A stretch of DNA of 64,000 bases. It comes from Gammaproteobacteria bacterium. GTDB lineage: Bacteria; Pseudomonadota; Gammaproteobacteria; Burkholderiales; Rhodocyclaceae. Of this stretch, positions 53,271-63,413 are shown piece after piece; position 1 is the first letter of the stretch, and every line of letters begins with the position of its first letter. The DNA lies in NCBI GenBank assembly GCA_029289265.1, contig JARFTX010000002.1, positions 59,829 to 123,828 on the forward strand, written 5' to 3'. A program made the translations under genes and the position numbers. The notes under the pieces are model-generated. The model was given only the letters and a program-made list of their open reading frames with translations. It was not told the DNA's origin and did no database searches.

Positions 53271-55516
53271 TCAGTCGAGCGGTCCGAGCACACGCAGAAT
53301 CTCCTCCGCTGTCGTCAGACCCTCCTGCACCTTGCCGAACGCGTCGTCGGCGAGCGTGCGCAGCCCCCCGTCACGCGCGACCCGGCCGATCTCGAGCAGG
53401 CTGCTCCCACCGGCGACCAGATCGCGCAGGCGGTCGTCCGGCAGCAGGACTTCATACAGCCCGACCCGGCCCTGGTAGCCGCTGCCACCGCAGCGGGCAC
53501 AGCCCTGACCGCGGAAGGCGCGCTGGGGCGTCGCCCGAAACGGTCCGCCGAGCCGCGCGAGCAGCGCCTCATCCACCGTCGCCTCGACCCGGCAGGCCGG
53601 GCAGATTCGTCGCGCGAGCCGCTGCGCGATGACCCCTTCGAGCGCCGCTGCGACCACATAGGGCTTGAGGCCGAGATCGAGCAGCCGCGCGATCGTCGCC
53701 ACCGACGAGTTCGTATGCAGTGTCGAGAACACCTGGTGGCCGGTGAGCGCTGCGTGAAAGGCCACTTCGGCGGTCTCGATGTCGCGAATCTCACCGAGCA
53801 GGATCACGTCCGGATCCTGGCGGAGGATCGAGCGCAGGATCAGCGGAAACGTGAGGCCGATCTTCTCGCGCACCAGCACCTGCCCGGCCATGTCAAGATA
53901 ATACTCAACGGGATCTTCAATCGTGACATAGTTCTTGCTCGGTATCGCATTGTGCTGAAGGAGCGAGTACAGCGTCGTAGTCTTGCCACTGCCGGTGGGC
54001 CCCGTCGCCAGGATGATGCCCTGCGGCCGGTCGACCATGCCCCGCACCCGCTCGAGATCGGCCGCACATAAGCCGAGCTGCGCGAGGCCCACGACCGCGG
54101 AATTGCGGTCGAGGATGCGCATTACGACCTTCTCGCCGTTGATCGTCGGCAACGTCGACATACGCAGGTCGACGATGCGCATCGGGGTCTTGACCGTGAT
54201 GCGTCCGTCCTGGGGCCGGCGCCGCTCCGAGATGTCGAGCTCGGACATGATCTTGAGCCGCGACACCAGCGCATTGTGGATCTGATGCGGAATGTGGATC
54301 TTGTCGATCAGCACGCCGTCGATGCGCAGGCGCACCACCACGCTCTTGGTGCGCGGCTGGATGTGGATGTCGGAAGCGCCGAGGCGGATCGCCTCGAGGA
54401 TGATCGCGTTGGCGAGCCGGATCGCCGGCGGCTCCTCGGTCTGGCGCAGCAGCTGCTCGAGCGAGACGTCGTCGTCGTCCTCGATGACGACCTCGACGCT
54501 CTCGTATGGGTCCACCGTCGAGACGATGGTTTCCAGCTCGCGGAAATCGACCGCGCCGTCGCCCCCGTAGACGGCCTGGATCTTGTCGCGGATTTCCTCG
54601 ACACCTGCCATCACGGCGTTGATCTCGAGCCCGGCGGTGAAGCGCACGTCGTCGATCAGGCCGCTGTCGAGCGGATCGGCGACCGCGAGCGTCAGGCGCC
54701 GGCCGTCGAGCCGGAGCGGTACCACCAGCTGGCGCTCGCAGAAACTGCGCGGGATGAGCTCGGCCACGGCGGCATCGACCTGGAACTCGGGCAGTGCGAC
54801 CTCGTCGACCAGCAGCTCCTTGCGCAGGATCGCGCGGATGCGGTCCTCGCTCACCCAGTCCTTTTCCAGCAGCAGCTTGATGAAGGGTTCCTTGCGGCTC
54901 TGCTGCAGGCGATGCAGCTCCTGCAGCTGGTTGCTGCTGATCAGGTTGCGCTTGTGCAGCATGATGCCGAGCTGGCTGCGGTTGGACACCGCGAGCTTGG
55001 CGAGCGCCGAGATCTCCTTATTCTTCTTCGCATTTTCCGCCTGCAGCGCGCGATTGCGGTGGATCAGGTCGAATTGCTCGAGCGCCAGCGCGACCGTCAC
55101 CCGCAAATCGTCGTCGTTCCACGGCTTGAGGATGAATTTGTAGACCGCGCCCTCGTTGATCGCCCCCATCACGGCGCTGGTGTCGGCGTGCCCGGTCAGC
55201 ATAATGCGGATGGTATCGGGGTAGAGCGCCTTCACCTCCTTGAGGAACTCGGCGCCGTTCATGCCCGGCATCATGTGGTCGCTGATCAGCAGGTGCACCG
55301 GCCCTTCGCGCAGCCGGACGAACCCTTGTTCGGCGCTCGCAGCGGTGACGATGTCGTAGTTCTCCTGGCGGAACACGCGCAGCAGCGCCTTGACGATCGC
55401 GGGCTCGTCATCGACGATGAGCAGCCGGTAGCGCAAAGGGGCCACGTCGGCGCCCGGCGGCGTCGGGCCCGCCTCGCCCGGCTGCGCCCCGGCCCGGAAA
55501 AAGTTGCTGACGCTCG

Positions 55517-55520
<4 letters not shown>
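53271..55520 (-). CDS. receiver domain fused to a GspE/PilB-type ATPase
   Basis: A 749-residue fusion. Residues about 30-150 are a receiver domain with Asp81 (LLISDHMMPGMNGAEF) and K132-P-W. A coiled coil (150-180) leads to a T2SSE_N/MshEN-like region (about 180-320). The ATPase follows: Walker A GPTGSGKTT (507-515), YVTIEDPVEYYL, Walker B/Asp box DPDVILLGEIRDIETA, His box GHQVFSTLHT, and four zinc cysteines (C640, C643, C674, C677), then the C-terminal lobe. All motor motifs are intact. The fusion implies that phosphorylation gates a pilus/secretion assembly ATPase. No other Gsp/Pil assembly gene is next to it. ATG 55520. Confidence 0.93.
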
Positions 55521-56724
<1,204 letters not shown>

Positions 56725-56725
<1 letters not shown>

Positions 56726-57396
56726 CACCCGCCTGCCCGCAGTGCGACGTCGCCATCGCACAGACCCGCGACGAAGGCCTCGGCGCTCAGGCCGTGCTGC
56801 GCGTCGAGCGCAAACTGCGCGTCGAGCGCCGGATAGAGCTGCCCGAGCAAGGCTGCGAAGGTCTCGCGCACGCCCTCGCCGCCAATTGCCGACGCGAAGG
56901 TGAGCGGCCACGGGGCTTCGCGCCACTGCTCGCGGATCACCGCCTCGCTGTCGATGTCGGGCAGATCGCGCTTGTTGAACTGGATCACCAGCGGCAGCGT
57001 CGCGAAATCCAGCCCGACGCGCGCGGCGTTGGCGGCGAGGTTGTCGAAGGATTCGGCGTTGTTGGTGGTCTGGTTGCGGCGCGAGTCGGCAACGAATACC
57101 ACGGCGTCGGCGCGCGACAGGATGGCCTTGCGGGTGCCGTCGTGGGCGACCTGGCCCGGCACCGTGAACAGCCGCAGCTTGACGAGCAGCCCGGACGGCG
57201 CGCGCAACCCGACCGGCAGCAGATCGAAGAACAGCGTCCGGTCGTTCTGCGTCTCGAGCGTCATGATCTCGCCCTTCAGCTCCGGGCCGGCGAGATCGTG
57301 CAACTGCATCAGGTTGGTGGTCTTGCCGCTTTGCGCCGGGCCGTAGTAGACCACCTTGACCGTGAGTCGGCCCAACTCCTCGTCGAACTCCGCCAT
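56725..57396 (-). CDS. MglA-like small Ras-type GTPase
   Basis: A 223-residue GTPase of the MglA family. P-loop GPAQSGKTTN (residues 19-28), FFDLLPVGLRAPSG, G3 region LFTVPGQVAHDGTRKAILSRADAVVFVADS, and G4 NKRDLP (141-146). The TVPGQ segment and NKRDLP are characteristic of MglA. In Myxococcus, MglA switches polarity of type IV pili and gliding machines. No MglB/roadblock partner gene lies within the window. Start 57396 (MAEFDEELGRLTVKVVYYGPAQ) fits the family. Position between two signalling genes is unusual. Confidence 0.9.
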
Positions 57397-57415
57397 CAGC
57401 GCCGCCCCCCCCTGC

Positions 57416-58000
57416 TCACTGGTCGCCCTCGACACCATGGCCGTCGTCAAGGACCACCGACCCGTCGGGCCCCCAGCGCACGCGGGTGATCCCCGGCATC
57501 GACGCTTCGAGCTCGCGCATCGCCAGCTCCTGGGGATCGAGCTCGCCGCGGGCCGCGCGGGCGCGATCGGCGAGCCGCTGGTTCTCGGCCTGGAGATCGC
57601 GGAACGCGAGCGCCTGGCCGAGCGCCGTCACCAGCTCGTAGTCGTTCCACGGCTTGCTGATGAAGCGGTAGATCTGCGCCTCGTTGATCGCCCCGATCAG
57701 GCCGTTGAGATCGGCGTAGCCGGACAGGATCAGGCGCACCGCGCCGGGCTGAAGCGCGCGCGCGCGGGCGAGAAACTGCACGCCGTCCATGCCGGGCATG
57801 CGGTAGTCCACAAGGAACAGATCGAAGCGTACGTCGCCCAGGCGGTCGAGCGCATCCCGCGGATGGGTGTAGGCTTCGATCTGCAGCGGGTAAATCCTGC
57901 CGTTGCAGGTGACGGGCGTGTGCTGAAGCAGGCGCCTCAACGCGTTGATGATGCCGACCTCGTCGTCGAGCAGAAGTATTCGGTGCATGTACGATTCCAT
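57416..58000 (-). CDS. stand-alone response regulator
   Basis: A 194-residue protein: receiver with Asp65 (FLVDYRMPGMDGVQF), then a conserved INEAQIYRFISKPWND and a ~65-residue coiled-coil tail. No output domain is recognised. ATG 58000 (MESYMHRILLLDDE) and ATG 57988 (MHRILLL) are both possible starts. Directly follows the HD-GYP gene in the transcript by 19 bases, and precedes the MglA gene by 19 bases. Confidence 0.88.
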   Translation of the reverse strand: MESYMHRILLLDDEVGIINALRRLLQHTPVTCNGRIYPLQIEAYTHPRDALDRLGDVRFDLFLVDYRMPGMDGVQFLARARALQPGAVRLILSGYADLNGLIGAINEAQIYRFISKPWNDYELVTALGQALAFRDLQAENQRLADRARAARGELDPQELAMRELEASMPGITRVRWGPDGSVVLDDGHGVEGDQ

Positions 58001-58019
58001 ACCGGGGCGGCCGGTGGTG

Positions 58020-59378
58020 TCAGGCTCCGCCGGCCGCAACATGAAGCACGAGGGCGTGGCCCTCCGCGCTCTCGAGCCGGGCGAGCTGCTCGATCATCTT
58101 CTCGTCGAGCACGAAGCCGCGTGCAAGCAGCAGGTAGCCGTCGCGGTGGACCAGGTCGCGGGCGAGCACCATGCCGGGCTTGAGGCCCGAGGGGCGCTGC
58201 GGGAGGCCCACGGGTTCGATCTGGTGGCGCATCTTCGGCTGCAGGGCGAGAAATTCGCGCACGACATCGGGGTCGTAGCGCTTGCCGGCGTTCTCGAGCA
58301 GGAAGGTGCGCGCTTCGGCAACGCTCAGGGCGCGGCCCGCGAGCGTGCCGAGCTGCAGCGCGTCGTAGTCGTTGACGACCGCGAGGATGCGCGCGCCGAG
58401 CGGGATCACGAGTCCCTTCAGCCCGTCCGGAAACCCGGCGCCGTCGAAGCGCTCGTGGTGATGGCGGATCAGCGCCGCGACGCCCTTGAGCGAATCGACC
58501 GCCATCAGCGCCAGCTCGCCGGTGACCGGGTGGCGCATGACGAGATTGCGCTCGTCGGCGCTCAGCACATTGAACGGCTTGGCGAGCAGCTCGTCGGGCA
58601 GCCCGATCTTGCCGATGTCGTGGAGCAGCCCGGCCAGCAGCACCTCCTGCACGCCGGCCTCGTCCATGCCCATGCGGGCGGCGAGCCGCCGCGCGTAGTC
58701 GGCGACGCGCCGCGAGTGCCCGCCGAGGCTGCCTTCGCGCATCTCGATCAGGCCGGAAAAGGCGTGGACGATATTGAGAAAGGTCTTCTTGAGGCTCTTG
58801 TTCGCCTTCTTGAGCTCGGTGAGCGCGAGCCGCAGCGTCGCGGTGCGCTCGGCGACCTTGGCCTCGAGATTGGCGTTGAGCTCGCGCAGCTCGTCGTTCT
58901 GCCGGCGGGTCAGGTCCAGCAGGTGAAGATTCTCTTCCTCGAGGCGCTTGCGCGCGAGCGCATCGCGCACGATCAGGACGATGTCGTTGTCGTCCCAGGG
59001 CTTGGCGACGTAGCGATAGATCTCGCCGCGATTGATCGCCGCGATGGTCGAGCTGATGTCGGCATAGCCGGTGAGCAGGATGCGCACGATGCCCGGCCAG
59101 CGCGCCCGCACCTGTTCGAGAAAGCGCGCGCCGTCCATCCCCGGCATGCGCATGTCGGAGACGACCAGATCGACCGGTTCGCGCTCGAGGAGCTCGAGCC
59201 CCTTTTCGCCGCCCTCGGCCAGCAGCAGCCGGTAGCCCTTGCCGTGGAAGAGCCGCCGCAGCGCGCTCAGGATGTTGGGCTCGTCGTCGACGAAGAGCAG
59301 CGTCGGCGGACGCTCCGGGGCTGCCGCCTGGTGGTCGCTTGCGATCGTCTCCGTCAGGGCTTGCGGCTCTTCGCTCAT
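58020..59378 (-). CDS. HD-GYP response regulator (RpfG-like)
   Basis: A 452-residue protein with an N-terminal receiver (Asp75, LVVSDMRMPGMDG; INRGEIYRYVAKPWDD), a coiled coil (about 145-195), and an HD-GYP domain: HDIGKIGLP (HD at 253-254), HHHERFDGAGFPDGLKG. The HD and following His residues are intact, but the diagnostic GYP reads GFP, as in some family members. Probable c-di-GMP phosphodiesterase, though activity is not certain. Start ATG 59378 overlaps the upstream kinase by four bases. Confidence 0.92.
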   Translation of the reverse strand: MSEEPQALTETIASDHQAAAPERPPTLLFVDDEPNILSALRRLFHGKGYRLLLAEGGEKGLELLEREPVDLVVSDMRMPGMDGARFLEQVRARWPGIVRILLTGYADISSTIAAINRGEIYRYVAKPWDDNDIVLIVRDALARKRLEEENLHLLDLTRRQNDELRELNANLEAKVAERTATLRLALTELKKANKSLKKTFLNIVHAFSGLIEMREGSLGGHSRRVADYARRLAARMGMDEAGVQEVLLAGLLHDIGKIGLPDELLAKPFNVLSADERNLVMRHPVTGELALMAVDSLKGVAALIRHHHERFDGAGFPDGLKGLVIPLGARILAVVNDYDALQLGTLAGRALSVAEARTFLLENAGKRYDPDVVREFLALQPKMRHQIEPVGLPQRPSGLKPGMVLARDLVHRDGYLLLARGFVLDEKMIEQLARLESAEGHALVLHVAAGGA

Positions 59379-60643
59379 CCGGCTTGTTCCGCCTCGGGTT
59401 TCGGGTCGATCGGCAGCGTCACCCTGAACGTCGAACCCGCGCCGGGCTCGCTGCACACGTCGATGCGGCCGCCATGCTTCTTGACGATGCTGTACGACAG
59501 CGAGAGGCCCAGCCCGGTCCCCTCTCCGACCGGCTTGGTCGTGAAGAACGGATCGAAGATGCGCTTGAGATGCTCCGGGGCGATGCCGCGCCCGGTATCG
59601 GCGATCTCCACCCACACGCAATCGGCGCCACGGCCCGTGCGAACGGTAATGACGCCATTGTCAACGATGGCGTGCGCGGCATTCACGAGCATGTTCATGA
59701 AGACCTGATTGAGCTGCGACGGGACGCAATAGATCTCGGGCAGATCGCCGTATTCCTTGACCACCCGGGCCTTGTACTTGAGCTCGTTATGCACGATGTT
59801 GAGCGTGCTGTCGAGCCCGCGGTGCAAGTCGGCCCAGTGAAACTCGGTATCGGCAACGTGTGAGAAGTCCTTGAGGTCCTGGACGATCTTGCGCACCCGT
59901 TCGAGTCCCTCGCGCGACTCGTCCATCAGTTCGCCGATGTCGGTGCGCAGAAACGAGAGATCGCGCTCGGCCTTCAGACGCTCGACCGTCGCGACCGTCG
60001 GGCAGCGCACCGCATCGGGACAGGCGAGCGCCCCATCCCATGCGTCGAGCATCGCGAACAAGTCCTCGACATAGCTCTTCAGCGAACCGTAATTCGAGTA
60101 CACGAAGCTGATCGGATTGTTCAGCTCGTGCGCGACCCCGGCCGCGAGTTGCCCGATCGAGGCCATCTTCTCCGACTGCAGCAGCTGGTTCTGCGCCTCC
60201 TCGAGCCGGCGATTGAGCGCGCCGAGCTCGGCCAGCCGGCCGCGCAGTTCGATCTCGATGCGCTTGCGCTCGGTGATGTCCGTCGAGATCGCACACGTCG
60301 CATAGGGCTCGAGGCCGTCGTGAAACATCGGAAATTTCACCGACAGATACGTACGCCGCGTCCCATCAGCCTGCACGAAGGTCTCCTCGACCTCGATCGA
60401 GTCCCCTGCCTGGAGCGCGAACTGATCGCTCTCGCGCTGCGCCCGCGCGACCTCCGGCGGCTGCACCGGCAAGGCCTCGTAGCGGCGGTTGGCAAGGAGT
60501 ATCCGACCCTCCGGATCCTTGACCACCACCAGCGCCGGCGAGTGGTGGAGCATCATGCTCAGGAGGCGCTCGGCCTCACCCGCCTCACCGAGCGCTGGGG
60601 ATGCGAGGGGTGCCGCCGGCTGGATCGGGTTCGTGTCGGACAA
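59375..60643 (-). CDS. PAS sensor histidine kinase
   Basis: A 422-residue soluble kinase with one PAS domain (about 25-125, LHHSPALVVVKDPEGRILLANRRYEALP ... ISTDITERKR), a coiled coil, and a core with His172 in IGQLAAGVAHELNNPISFVYSN and an HATPase. Overlaps the HD-GYP gene by 4 bases; likely partner. First gene of the signalling run. Confidence 0.92.
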   Translation of the reverse strand: MSDTNPIQPAAPLASPALGEAGEAERLLSMMLHHSPALVVVKDPEGRILLANRRYEALPVQPPEVARAQRESDQFALQAGDSIEVEETFVQADGTRRTYLSVKFPMFHDGLEPYATCAISTDITERKRIEIELRGRLAELGALNRRLEEAQNQLLQSEKMASIGQLAAGVAHELNNPISFVYSNYGSLKSYVEDLFAMLDAWDGALACPDAVRCPTVATVERLKAERDLSFLRTDIGELMDESREGLERVRKIVQDLKDFSHVADTEFHWADLHRGLDSTLNIVHNELKYKARVVKEYGDLPEIYCVPSQLNQVFMNMLVNAAHAIVDNGVITVRTGRGADCVWVEIADTGRGIAPEHLKRIFDPFFTTKPVGEGTGLGLSLSYSIVKKHGGRIDVCSEPGAGSTFRVTLPIDPKPEAEQAG

Positions 60644-60751
60644 TTTCAGTGTCAGTGGTGCCGCGGTAGCGGCCGACTCGACGTCGGCCCGGAAGGGTTC
60701 GAGCGAACGCCGGCGCCGACACCGAGCCGGCGCCCCCGAGAGGATCTCGTC

Positions 60752-61237
60752 TCAGTGGTGATGACCACCCGGACCATGCACGTGACCGTGCGAGATCTCT
60801 TCGGCGCTGGCGGTGCGGACCTCGGCGACCGTCACGTCGAACACCAGCGCAACACCGGCGAGGGGGTGGTTGCCGTCGACCACGACCTTGCCCTCGGCGA
60901 TGTCGGTGATGCGATAGACCACGTCGTCCTCGCCGTCCTCGCCCACGCGCTCGAACGACATGCCGACCTCGATGTTCTCGGGGAACTGGCTGGCCTCTTC
61001 CACGAGCACCAGCTCTTCGTCGTAATCGCCGAACGCATCCTCGGGCTGCAGCTTGACGGTGAATTGCTCGCCGACCTTCTTGCCGTGCAGGGCTTCCTCG
61101 AGCACCGGGAAGATGCCGTCGTAGCCGCCGTGCAGGTAGACGAGCGGATGCTGGCCATCGTCCACCATGTTCCCGTCGGAGTCGTGAACGGTGTACTTAA
61201 GCGTGACGACCGTGTTCTTTGCGATTTGCGTTTGCAT
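60752..61237 (-). CDS. slyD: FKBP-type peptidyl-prolyl isomerase SlyD
   Basis: A 161-residue SlyD: FKBP domain with IF insert (VTLKYTVHDSDGNMVDDGQHPLVYLHGG ... FGDYDEELVLVEEASQFP ... GNHPLAGVALVFDVTVAEV) and a short metal-binding His-rich C-terminus (HGHVHGPGGHHH). It aids folding and nickel handling. The ATG at 61237 lies within the end of the peroxiredoxin gene (41-base overlap in another frame). Confidence 0.93.
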   Translation of the reverse strand: MQTQIAKNTVVTLKYTVHDSDGNMVDDGQHPLVYLHGGYDGIFPVLEEALHGKKVGEQFTVKLQPEDAFGDYDEELVLVEEASQFPENIEVGMSFERVGEDGEDDVVYRITDIAEGKVVVDGNHPLAGVALVFDVTVAEVRTASAEEISHGHVHGPGGHHH

Positions 61238-61709
61238 TGTCTGCTTCCAGGTTTCTGACAAGATTGAACACCTCGGCCGCATGGCCGCGGGGAGATACGT
61301 CCCTGAGCACATGGCGGATGACGCCGTCCCTGTCGATGATGAAGGTCGAGCGCACCACGCCCGTCCTCTCGATGCCGTCGACCTTGCGCGACTGCCACAC
61401 GCCGTACTGCTGGCACACCTCGGCATCCTCGTCCGAGAGCAGGCGGATGGACAGCCCGTGCCGGTCGCGGAAATCCGCATGCGTCATGCAGTCGTCCGGA
61501 CTGATGCCGACCACGATGCACCCGAAGCGCGCGAACTCGTCCTCGTGATCGCTGAAGTCGGCCGCCTGCAGCGTGCAGCCGGGCCGGTTCGCGTGCGGAA
61601 AGAACACCAGGACCAGGTGATGCAGGCCCCGCTCCGCGGCCAGATCGAAGATCTCCATGTCCGCGTCCGGCAATGAAAACGAAGGGGCGACGTCTCCGAC
61701 CTGCAGCAT
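61197..61709 (-). CDS. peroxiredoxin (AhpC/TSA, BCP-like)
   Basis: A 170-residue thioredoxin-fold peroxidase. Peroxidatic Cys45 in the FFPHANRPGCTLQA motif resembles BCP's PGCT, and WQSRKVDGIERTGVVRSTFIIDRDGVIRHVLR completes the fold. It reduces peroxides via thiols; no resolving cysteine is clear, so it may be 1-Cys or use a partner. The C-terminal codons overlap the slyD start by 41 bases. Start 61709 (MLQVGDVAPSFSLP) is at the family position. A divergent intergenic of 282 bases to lexA carries the SOS box. Confidence 0.85.
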   Translation of the reverse strand: MLQVGDVAPSFSLPDADMEIFDLAAERGLHHLVLVFFPHANRPGCTLQAADFSDHEDEFARFGCIVVGISPDDCMTHADFRDRHGLSIRLLSDEDAEVCQQYGVWQSRKVDGIERTGVVRSTFIIDRDGVIRHVLRDVSPRGHAAEVFNLVRNLEADNANANRKEHGRHA

Positions 61710-61957
61710 GTGCTCTCCCTGACGTGCGGGCCATTCTAGCGGAGACACTGGTTCAACACTACCGGCGCGGCGGCTCGATCCAAGCATGGTGTCGTCCTCC
61801 CTTTTTTGCCGCCCGGCCGACGGTCGCGACCGGGCTTGCGCTCCATTGTGAACCCATGGGCGGCGATGGTGGACGTCTCCAACCCGCCTGTGCGCAACCG
61901 GCCGTCTGAAGCCGGGATCGCTGCGAGGATTGCAGCTTCCCCTTGCGCACGAATCGA

Positions 61958-61977
61958 GACTGTTCAAAAATACAGTC
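61958..61977. promoter_or_regulatory. LexA-binding SOS box upstream of lexA
   Basis: GACTGT (61958-61963) and ACAGTC (61972-61977) form a perfect palindrome with an 8-base spacer that is A-rich, equal to the CTGT-N8-ACAG consensus of gammaproteobacterial and betaproteobacterial LexA. It lies 14 bases before the lexA ATG and so should autoregulate lexA and the following imuA-imuB. No other box was seen in 61710-61957. Confidence 0.85.
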
Positions 61978-61991
61978 TAACGGAGCCGACC

Positions 61992-62606
61992 ATGCCCCCA
62001 CGCAATCCCGACCTGACCCCCCGCCAGCACGAAATCCTCGACTTCATCCGCCATACGCTGGAGGCCGAAGGCCGGCCGCCGACGCGGGCCGAGGTGTGCA
62101 CGGCCTTCGGTTTCCGCTCGCCGAATGCGGCCGAAAGCCACCTGCGCGCGCTCGCCGCGAAGGGCGCGATCCTGCTCGAGGAAGGCCGGGCGCGCGGCAT
62201 CCGGCTGCCCGAGGGACTGGGGCTGCCGCTCGTCGGGCGGGTCGCCGCGGGCAACCCCATCCTCGCGGTCGAGCACATCGAGTCGCGCCACCAGATCGAT
62301 CCGGCGCTGTTCTCGCCGCGCGCCGACTACCTGCTGCGGGTGCGCGGCCTGAGCATGCGCGACGCCGGCATTCTCGAGGGCGACCTGCTCGCGGTGCATC
62401 GCGACAGCACCGCCCTGCCCGGCCAGATCGTCGTCGCCCGGGTCGACGACGAGGTGACCGTCAAGACCTTCGCGCGCAAGGGGCCCATCGTCACGCTGCT
62501 GCCGGCCAACCCCGAGTTTGCGCCGATCCGCATCGACACCCGGCGCGAGCCGCTGGCGATCGAGGGCGTGGTCGTCGGGCTGATCCGCAGCGGCCTCGTC
62601 GTCTGA
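61992..62606 (+). CDS. lexA: LexA repressor
   Basis: A 204-residue repressor-protease. N-terminal winged helix ([47 protein letters not shown]); cleavage site Ala86-Gly87 ([10 protein letters not shown]); catalytic Ser121 (RGLSMRDAG) and Lys158 ([10 protein letters not shown]). It represses SOS genes until RecA-stimulated self-cleavage. Starts at ATG 61992, just after the SOS box. Confidence 0.96.
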   Translation: MPPRNPDLTPRQHEILDFIRHTLEAEGRPPTRAEVCTAFGFRSPNAAESHLRALAAKGAILLEEGRARGIRLPEGLGLPLVGRVAAGNPILAVEHIESRHQIDPALFSPRADYLLRVRGLSMRDAGILEGDLLAVHRDSTALPGQIVVARVDDEVTVKTFARKGPIVTLLPANPEFAPIRIDTRREPLAIEGVVVGLIRSGLVV

Positions 62607-62620
62607 AGAGGCAGCCGGCC

Positions 62621-63346
62621 ATGGCCGCTGCCGCCGCCTCGCCCCTTGCGCTGCCCGACGGCCTGGTCTGGCGTGCCGACCGGCTGGCCGCCCCGGCGCG
62701 CCGCGGCCTGCCGACCGGCTGGCCGGAGCTCGACGCCGAACTGCCGGGCGGCGGCTGGCCGCCGGGGGCGCTGATCGAGCTGCTCGCCGACCAGCCCGGC
62801 ATCGGCGAGATCGGCCTTCTCGCCCCCTTGCTCAGCCGCGTGCCGGCCGAGCGCTGGATCGCCTGGATCGCCCCGCCGTGGCTGCCCTATGCGCCGGCGC
62901 TGCAGGCGGCGGGCGTGCCGCTCGCGCAGCTGCTGGTGGTCGAGGCAGCCGAGGCGCCGCAGGCGCAGTGGGCGACGCGTCAGGCGCTCGCCTCCGGTGC
63001 CTGCCATGCGGTGCTCGCCTGGCCGCGGCGCATCGACACGGCGGCGCTGCGGCGCCTGCAGCTCGCGGCCGAGGCGTCGGCGACGCCACTCTTCCTGTTC
63101 CGCCCGCAGGGCGCCGCGGCCCAGCCCTCGCCTGCACCGCTGCGCCTGCGGCTTGAGGCCGACGGCGCCGGGCTGCGCGTCGAGATCCTCAAGCGGCGCG
63201 GGCCGGCGCTGGACGGCGCGCTGCGCCTGGCACGATCGGGACGGGGCGCTCCCTGCAGCGACCTCCCGGAAGCAGGTGCGGCGATACCGGGCAACGCGAC
63301 GCGATGGGCCGGGTGCGCTCACCTGCAGCCCGCCGCGTGCAGCTGA
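62621..63346 (+). CDS. imuA: translesion synthesis-associated protein ImuA
   Basis: A 241-residue RecA/SulA-like protein (LPTGWPELDAELPGGGWPPGALIELLADQPGIGEIGLLAPLLSRVPAERWIAWIAPPWLPYAPALQAAGVPL). The N-terminal ~170 residues are the ImuA core; the C-terminus is divergent. It is part of the ImuA-ImuB-DnaE2 mutasome that makes damage-induced mutations. ATG 62621 lies 14 bases after lexA, so it is under the SOS box. Confidence 0.9.
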   Translation: MAAAAASPLALPDGLVWRADRLAAPARRGLPTGWPELDAELPGGGWPPGALIELLADQPGIGEIGLLAPLLSRVPAERWIAWIAPPWLPYAPALQAAGVPLAQLLVVEAAEAPQAQWATRQALASGACHAVLAWPRRIDTAALRRLQLAAEASATPLFLFRPQGAAAQPSPAPLRLRLEADGAGLRVEILKRRGPALDGALRLARSGRGAPCSDLPEAGAAIPGNATRWAGCAHLQPAACS

Positions 63347-63413
63347 AGCCGGCACGCTGCAGCGCGCTTGCCGACGGGCTGTTCATCTTCGCTTGCGGTG
63401 TTTCGAGTTTTCG

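Noticed and set aside
53806..54981. c-di-GMP binding by the MshEN-like region of REC-GspE
   Set aside because: The LG of the first motif is kept (SQLGIML) but the preceding Arg and second LG are not visible, so binding cannot be claimed. The receiver is the supported input.
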